Assembly (NCBI GenBank): GCA_902477075.1
Contig: CABSFU010000022.1
Span: 1 to 18,201 of the forward strand
Source of the DNA: UMGS1498 sp900552335
Lineage (GTDB): Bacteria > Bacillota_I > Bacilli_A > RF39 > UBA660
Length of the DNA stretch: 18,201 nt
Direction: 5' to 3'
The notes below the pieces were generated by a model. The model had not been told where the DNA came from. It worked only from the letters and a program-made list of their open reading frames with translations, and did no database searches. The position numbers and the translations under genes were made by a program. Position 1 is the first letter of the stretch. The number at the start of each line of letters is the position of its first letter. Below, one piece after another: positions 13,708-18,201 of the stretch.

Positions 13708-15441
13708 TTATTTTTGAGGACTACTTTGACCTATTACTTCTTCTACCACTTGATCTACTGTAGAAGATTCATCTTTTACTGGATTTTGAAATTGTTGAAC
13801 TCTGTCAAATAAACTTTTCATTTGTTCATATCCTTCTTTATATCCTCTTAAACTTCTAATTTCTTCTTGAGATTTAGCATTTTCTTCTTTTAATTTATTA
13901 TTTTCTTCTTGCAATTTAGTATTTTCCTCTTGATGTTTTTGATCTCTTGTATTACTTTCTTCTCTTAAAGAATCAATCAATCGATTTTGTTGATCTAATT
14001 GTTGTTTTTGACTAGAAATTTGCGTTGTTAAATCTTCTTTTTCACTTCTTAATTTTTCTTCATTTTGTGTTGATACAGTTAATTTTTGTTCCAAACCTTC
14101 CACGGTTTTCTTGGATTGAATAGCTTGTTCATTGACTGTAGTTGCCTTTTCTCCTAGTTTCTTAATTTCACCAATCAAATTCATTCTTTCTTGCTGACTT
14201 TTTTTCGTTTGCTCTTGTAATTGTGCTTTCAATTGTTCAATGGTTTTTTTATCAGTACTTATTTGTTCTTGATAAATAGCTCCAATTCCATTACGAATTT
14301 CATTCACGATTTGTTCTAAGTTTGCTGCAAATGATTCAATTGACTGATCAATTACTTTTTGAACTCTAACCTCTATATCAGATGCTTTGGATGGTTGATT
14401 TTTTATTTCTTTTTCTTCTACTTGTTCTACTACAAGTGGTTGCTCAGTTATTGCTTGAGTACTTGCAGATGGTTCCTCTAAATTTTCATTTTTTCTTGAA
14501 GAAGAATCCATAGAAGGTTCTACTGAATTTTGATCTTGTAAAGGAGTATTAACTGGCTCATCTGGAATATTTTGAGTAACTGGTTCTATAGCTGCTACTG
14601 GAGATTCTACTTTTTCTTCCTCCAATATTTTTGCTACTTCATCTTTAAGATGATCTTCTAATTTTACTTCTGGAAGTTTTTCTTCACCAGCTGTTAATGA
14701 TTCGTTTCCTTCAATAAAAGCAGTATCTTGTTCTAAACGATTTTTAGCTTCTGCTATATCTTGCTTTGCTATTTCAATTTCATCTAAACTTTTTTCGATA
14801 GAGTGATTTACTTTATCTTGATTAGTATTTTCCTCATAAACACCTTTTAATGAGTCTAGTTTATTCTCAATTTTATCTAATTTTTGAATTGTTTGTTTCT
14901 TTTCTGTTTCAGTCATGTCAACGTTACTATAAACTTTATCTAATTCCTTATTTAATTGATAAAGGTAATATTTTTTAATAACATTTGCAACAACCATTGG
15001 CATACTTGCCTTTTTAGGTGGTTTCTTTTCTGAAATTATCATTCTGTTTTGAACATTATCAATCAATGGTTGCACAGAAACTACAGCAATACTAGGAAAT
15101 TCTTTTTGAAGTAATTGCTCGGCTTCTTCTGCTGTTTTTGCTTTCATTCCAATAACATTTAATATTGGAATTTCTATTTTATCATGATCTTCCTTTGAAG
15201 TTTCTTCTAAAACATAACTGTTATTTTCATAAACTAAAGTGGATAATGAGAATGGAATTCGATCATTCTCACTTTTCGCTTTTTCTGTTGTATAAATCAT
15301 ATATCTTTTATTGGTGTTTGTATCAACAAAAGCTAAATATACTTCTCCTTCTACTACTTTTTCACCATCTTTAATGGACATTACCACTCTATCAATTTTA
15401 TTATCTACCATTACATTTTGTATTTTTTCTATTTGTGCCAT
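13708..15441 (-). CDS. Long coiled-coil protein of unknown function
   Basis: I do not recognise a family for this 577-residue protein. No signal peptide or membrane span is visible, so it is probably cytosolic. Residues about 1-95 form a compact beta-rich domain that faintly recalls DUF1292 (GEVYLAFVDTNTNKRYMIYT). A second small domain (about 95-160) contains AEEAEQLLQKEFP. A charged helical stretch (160-250) and a low-complexity acidic, Pro/Ser/Gln-rich linker (about 270-360) follow. Residues about 370-550 are a long coiled coil with heptad-like repeats such as KLQEENNKLKEENAK. This layout of globular head, flexible linker and coiled coil suggests a scaffold or cytoskeletal linker, by inference only. 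AGGAGG lies eight bases before the ATG, and a strong promoter precedes it. Confidence 0.8.
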   Translation of the reverse strand: MAQIEKIQNVMVDNKIDRVVMSIKDGEKVVEGEVYLAFVDTNTNKRYMIYTTEKAKSENDRIPFSLSTLVYENNSYVLEETSKEDHDKIEIPILNVIGMKAKTAEEAEQLLQKEFPSIAVVSVQPLIDNVQNRMIISEKKPPKKASMPMVVANVIKKYYLYQLNKELDKVYSNVDMTETEKKQTIQKLDKIENKLDSLKGVYEENTNQDKVNHSIEKSLDEIEIAKQDIAEAKNRLEQDTAFIEGNESLTAGEEKLPEVKLEDHLKDEVAKILEEEKVESPVAAIEPVTQNIPDEPVNTPLQDQNSVEPSMDSSSRKNENLEEPSASTQAITEQPLVVEQVEEKEIKNQPSKASDIEVRVQKVIDQSIESFAANLEQIVNEIRNGIGAIYQEQISTDKKTIEQLKAQLQEQTKKSQQERMNLIGEIKKLGEKATTVNEQAIQSKKTVEGLEQKLTVSTQNEEKLRSEKEDLTTQISSQKQQLDQQNRLIDSLREESNTRDQKHQEENTKLQEENNKLKEENAKSQEEIRSLRGYKEGYEQMKSLFDRVQQFQNPVKDESSTVDQVVEEVIGQSSPQK

Positions 15442-15466
15442 ATCATAGCCCTCCTATCATACCACT

Positions 15467-15481
15467 CTACTATAATAGTAG
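15467..15481. repeat. Perfect palindrome CTACTATAATAGTAG at the transcription start
   Basis: Seven-base arms surround a central A. It overlaps the predicted start site and touches the -10 of the coiled-coil gene promoter, which is where a repressor would bind. It could also be chance in AT-rich DNA. Confidence 0.4.
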
Positions 15482-15508
15482 TATATCACATGGCATTCTT
15501 TTTATCAA
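15480..15508 (-). promoter_or_regulatory. Promoter of the coiled-coil gene
   Basis: On the minus strand TTGATA (15503-15508), exactly 17 bases, then TATACT (15480-15485) with an upstream TG. The -35 overlaps the stop codon of the upstream TtcA-like gene, so the coiled-coil gene can be expressed separately from the sulfur-transfer pair. Confidence 0.6.
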
Positions 15509-16338
15509 TTATTTTTATGGTATTCTTCTAAAAAACTTTTATAAATACCATTTTTTTTCGTTCCTAAAACACAATTTAAATTTACATTATCCATACTTTT
15601 AAAAATGTTATAGTCAATTTCTGGATTAATTTTTCTTAGAGTTTTAATTAATTCTTTCATTTCTTTTCGTTTACTTGTGCCATCATTGATTAAAGAACAT
15701 CCTTCCGTAAAACGACAAGCACAATTAATAAAGGTTAATTCATTATTATTTCTCCATGATATAATAGACTCCTCTTTTACCAAATACAAAGGTCTAATGA
15801 GTTCTAATCCATCAAAATGTTCACTATGTAATTTTGGCATCATAGTTTTAATTTCAGAACCATAAAACATAGATAGTAATGTTGTTTCAATCACATCATC
15901 AAAATGATGACCAAGCGCTATTTTATTACAACCAAGCTCCTGCGCCTTATGGTATAAGTACCCTCTTCTCATTTTTGCGCATAAATAACAGGGACTTTTG
16001 GAATCCACTGTTGCTACTACATCAAAAATATCACTCTGAAACATTTCAATTGGAACATTTAGCGTTTTAGCATTATCTATAATAAAATCCCTATTGTAAT
16101 CATTATATCCCGGATCCATTACGACATAATGAGCATCAAAATGAAATTTACCATGTGCTTGCAATTCTTGTATACACTTTGCAAGTAAAAAAGAGTCTTT
16201 CCCTCCAGAAATACAAACCATAATGCAATCATTTTCTTGTATTAAATCATATTCTTGAACAGCTTTTACAAATTTACTCCAAATTTCTTTTCGATATTTT
16301 TTGATAATACTTCTTTCTATTTCTTTATATTTTTCCAT
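15505..16338 (-). CDS. TtcA-family tRNA 2-thiolation enzyme (PP-loop ATPase)
   Basis: This PP-loop ATP pyrophosphatase has 277 residues. The ATP motif is CISGGKDSFLLAK (SGGKDS at about 44-49). The TtcA-type cysteine pair with its following arginines is CYLCAKMRRGYLY (Cys117 and Cys120), then LGHHFDDVIETTLLSMFYG. Additional cysteines lie in NCACRFTEGC, a candidate third cluster ligand. TtcA enzymes use an iron-sulfur cluster to thiolate C32 of tRNA. The exact target in this organism is unproven, as Firmicute paralogues can differ. Two ATGs compete; AAGGAG fits the ATG at 16338 better than 16344, which it nearly touches. The start overlaps the 3' end of the desulfurase gene by 14 bases, so sulfur donor and acceptor are translationally coupled. 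Confidence 0.88.
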   Translation of the reverse strand: MEKYKEIERSIIKKYRKEIWSKFVKAVQEYDLIQENDCIMVCISGGKDSFLLAKCIQELQAHGKFHFDAHYVVMDPGYNDYNRDFIIDNAKTLNVPIEMFQSDIFDVVATVDSKSPCYLCAKMRRGYLYHKAQELGCNKIALGHHFDDVIETTLLSMFYGSEIKTMMPKLHSEHFDGLELIRPLYLVKEESIISWRNNNELTFINCACRFTEGCSLINDGTSKRKEMKELIKTLRKINPEIDYNIFKSMDNVNLNCVLGTKKNGIYKSFLEEYHKNN

Positions 16339-17455
16339 TTTCATACTCCTTATAGATCAAATCAAATACTCTTAAAAACTCATCTATTTCTTCCTCTTTT
16401 GTCAAATGAGAAAGGCTTAAGCGAATGGAAGAAGAAGATAATCCTTTATCCTTTGTAAGTGCATATACAAGCTTAGAGGGCGTTTCAATAGGACAACAAG
16501 AAACTTTTGTAGAAACATAAATATTATATTTTTCTAAATCTTCTTGTATTTTCAATGCTTTTACCCCTTTTACACTAAAATTAATTGTATGGGGAATTGA
16601 GTAAATCGTATTATTAATATGAACTTTTTCATACTTACTTAATTCCTTCTTCATTTTTTCGCTCAATTTTAAAATATATTGATATCTTTCTTCTTGTTTT
16701 TTTAAAGCAATTTCTAGTGCTTTAGCACAAGCTACAATATCTCCTAATACAGGTGTCCCACTTCTATAAATGGTAGTAGATTTACCACCATGAATTTGTG
16801 GTTTTAAACTAACAGATTTCTTTTTGACTAAAATTCCACTACCATTTAATCCATAAAATTTATGAGGGGTAATGGTAATTAAGTCTACCAAATCATAATT
16901 GATGGAAACTTTTCCAATAGCTTGCGAAGCATCTGTATGAAAAAAGCAGTTTGGGTAATTTTTTAATATTTCACCTATTTCTTCAATTGGTTGTTTTAAT
17001 CCAATCTCACTATCACAGGAACAAACACTTACTAAAATGGTATCTTCTCTTAACATGTTCTTTAATTGTGGAATATCAATAAATCCTTCTTTTGTGACAG
17101 GAATTAATTCTATTTCAAACCCTAATTCTTGCATAGCTGTAACAGACGCAACAATAGAATTATGCTCTAAACTACTAATTAAGATATGTTTTCCTCTATT
17201 TTTATAACGCTCACAAATACCTTTAATTGCCAAATTGTTAGATTCACTAGCACCAGATGTATAAATAATTTCTTCTGGTAATACATTTAAATTTGCAGCT
17301 ATCGAACTGGTACATTCATCAATTATTTTTTTGGCTTCTCTCCCTAATTTATGAGAAGAATTCGGATTAGCATAATATTTTTTGGTTACATTATAAAATG
17401 TATCTAACACTTCTTCTTCCACTGGAGTAGAAGCAGCATAATCTAAATAAATCAT
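16325..17455 (-). CDS. Cysteine desulfurase, NifS/IscS family
   Basis: This PLP enzyme moves sulfur from cysteine to an active-site cysteine persulfide and on to acceptors. The N-terminus IYLDYAASTPV and YTSGASESNNLA are typical. His98 (EHNS) stacks on PLP, Asp175 is in HTDASQA, and Lys199 in TPHKFYG forms the Schiff base. The catalytic cysteine lies in STKVSCCPIE, which carries two adjacent cysteines (320, 321), unlike the usual single one in SACTS-like loops. Length 376 is normal. It is the first gene of a pair with the TtcA-like enzyme, which overlaps its end, so it probably supplies sulfur for tRNA thiolation. No iscU or sufU is nearby. AAAGGAAG precedes the ATG. Confidence 0.93.
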   Translation of the reverse strand: MIYLDYAASTPVEEEVLDTFYNVTKKYYANPNSSHKLGREAKKIIDECTSSIAANLNVLPEEIIYTSGASESNNLAIKGICERYKNRGKHILISSLEHNSIVASVTAMQELGFEIELIPVTKEGFIDIPQLKNMLREDTILVSVCSCDSEIGLKQPIEEIGEILKNYPNCFFHTDASQAIGKVSINYDLVDLITITPHKFYGLNGSGILVKKKSVSLKPQIHGGKSTTIYRSGTPVLGDIVACAKALEIALKKQEERYQYILKLSEKMKKELSKYEKVHINNTIYSIPHTINFSVKGVKALKIQEDLEKYNIYVSTKVSCCPIETPSKLVYALTKDKGLSSSSIRLSLSHLTKEEEIDEFLRVFDLIYKEYENGKI

Positions 17456-17483
17456 ATTTTTTCTTCCTTTACTAAACGTATTT

Positions 17484-17512
17484 ATTGTATCACGTATCTT
17501 ATTTTTAGTAAA
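17484..17512 (-). promoter_or_regulatory. Promoter of the desulfurase-TtcA pair
   Basis: On the minus strand TTTACT (17507-17512), exactly 17 bases, then TACAAT (17484-17489) with an upstream TG, an extended -10. A leader of about 20 bases ends in AAAGGAAG. Confidence 0.6.
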
Positions 17513-17525
17513 TTGATATATTTTT

Positions 17526-17559
17526 TTAAAGAAAAAATCTAGTATTTTTTACTAGATTT
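17526..17559 (-). terminator. Terminator after the tail-fibre-like gene
   Basis: Nine-base arms AAATCTAGT (17535-17543) and ACTAGATTT (17551-17559) flank a seven-base loop. On the minus strand TTTTTTC follows. It lies about 90 bases after the stop at 17648; the AT-rich bases between hold nothing else that I can identify. Confidence 0.7.
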
Positions 17560-17647
17560 AGTGAATTAAATAATATATTACAAAAATTTTAATATAAATA
17601 GAATTTTGATTTTTAAAGATATAAAAAATTGGATACTTTGAAATGGT

Positions 17648-18201
17648 TTAATTTTGTACACCATATACATCATAGCTACCTGTAGCGCCATAATTTCTTA
17701 TCGTTACCGTTTGCCCTTTTTTTACCAATTGAGTGGTATTAAAAAACATAGTAGTCGATGATTGATTATTCCATTCATATAGCCGAACTCCATCAATTGC
17801 CAAGTACCCTGATTGATAATTATTTCCATGAATCTTTGCAACAATATAGCAATCTTCTTCGGCAATGTAAGATGCTGGATTTACAGATGATGGTAGAGAC
17901 ACCGTTTTTATTTTATTGTTAATGTTAATAAATACAGAATTTAACTTGTTATTTAAATGATTAATACTTTCGGTATTGCTGCCTACCAAACTGGATAAAT
18001 TATTTAAATTATTTTGTAATTCTTCTATATTACTTTTCATACTTGTTATTTCGTTTGTATTCTTTGTTATTTTGTTATCTAATTCTGTAGCTTTTGCATC
18101 TACTAAGTTATTTACTTCATCTTTGGAATATACATTACTAACATTACCTGTTCCATTATCTAACATTGCTACATATTTATTTGTTAAGGCATCAAATCCT
18201 A
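17648..18201 (-). CDS. C-terminal part of a tail-fibre-like or surface protein (partial)
   Basis: The frame is open to the right window edge, reading GFDALTNKYVA before the first Met at 18166. That Met has no ribosome binding site, so this is a C-terminal fragment of 183 residues. YSKDEVNNLVDAK resembles the 'YTKTEVD' spacer motif frequent in phage tail fibres. A heptad-rich coiled coil follows (about 25-95), then a compact beta-rich tip of about 75 residues (IAEEDCYIVAKIHGNNYQSG to YDVYGVQN). Trimeric coiled coil plus small beta tip is typical of phage receptor-binding proteins, but also of some bacterial surface proteins. The genes to the right, not visible here, would decide between prophage and host. 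The terminator downstream suggests the last gene of its operon. Confidence 0.75.
   Translation of the reverse strand, partial: GFDALTNKYVAMLDNGTGNVSNVYSKDEVNNLVDAKATELDNKITKNTNEITSMKSNIEELQNNLNNLSSLVGSNTESINHLNNKLNSVFININNKIKTVSLPSSVNPASYIAEEDCYIVAKIHGNNYQSGYLAIDGVRLYEWNNQSSTTMFFNTTQLVKKGQTVTIRNYGATGSYDVYGVQN

Noticed and set aside
13880..13940. Short tandem repeat rich in TTCTTC/TTTAATT
   Set aside because: It is explained by heptad repeats (EENxKL) in the coiled coil of the protein encoded there.
15165..16458. Several plus-strand ORFs of 60-70 codons
   Set aside because: They are antisense shadows inside the coiled-coil, TtcA-like and desulfurase genes, without ribosome binding sites.
1..18201. 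tRNA, rRNA, CRISPR arrays and insertion sequences
   Set aside because: I looked for clover-leaf patterns, regularly spaced repeats and transposase motifs and saw none.

Overview
The window is an 18.2 kb piece of a low-GC (roughly 30% by eye), gene-dense bacterial chromosome. AGGTGA/AGGAGG-type ribosome binding sites, the murG-murB-divIB order, a DivIB-type division protein, sigma-A-like promoters (often extended -10, TGnTATAAT) and Gram-positive surface proteins all point to a Firmicute. Dockerin-like repeats, a pseudopilin and small compact genes fit an uncultured gut Bacilli or Clostridia lineage. Species cannot be given. TGA works as a stop, so this is not a Mycoplasma-type code.

Layout, left to right. 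(1) 1-388: the N-terminus of a type IV/II pseudopilin running off the left edge, its promoter, and a terminator fused to a 10-base C/G homopolymer. (2) 389-2385: a large unrecognised cytosolic protein, divergent from a UPF0316 (DUF5698/DUF2179) membrane protein. (3) 2382-5154: two overlapping minus-strand FAD enzymes (HI0933/BaiN-like, then COG2509-like). (4) 5155-5748: an almost 600-base gap holding a candidate structured RNA and a 25-residue single-membrane-span ORF with a strong RBS, faced by a convergent antisense promoter and terminator. This looks like an undescribed type I toxin-antitoxin-like locus. (5) 5749-8448: murG-murB-divIB, the peptidoglycan precursor and division cluster. (6) 8521-11669: a two-gene operon for envelope proteins, a secreted glucosaminidase with SH3-like and dockerin-like parts and a membrane-anchored cadherin-like protein. 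(7) 11883-13672, plus strand: a degenerate CDP-alcohol phosphatidyltransferase-like membrane protein and a GT2 glycosyltransferase with TPR-like repeats. (8) 13708-17455, minus strand: a long coiled-coil protein of unknown role, then the sulfur-transfer pair of a TtcA-like tRNA thiolase and a NifS-type cysteine desulfurase. (9) 17648-18201: the C-terminal end of a tail-fibre-like protein running off the right edge.

Most of the window is housekeeping: cell wall synthesis (murG, murB, divIB, glucosaminidase) and tRNA thiolation (desulfurase feeding the TtcA-like enzyme). The parts least explained by known families are the 5.2-5.7 kb gap, the pseudoenzyme-like phosphatidyltransferase, the homopolymer next to the pilin promoter, and the two large unrecognised proteins. 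Several start codons were set by the position of the ribosome binding site, giving shorter proteins than the longest open frame; each entry says so. All assignments come from reading the sequence, without database searches.
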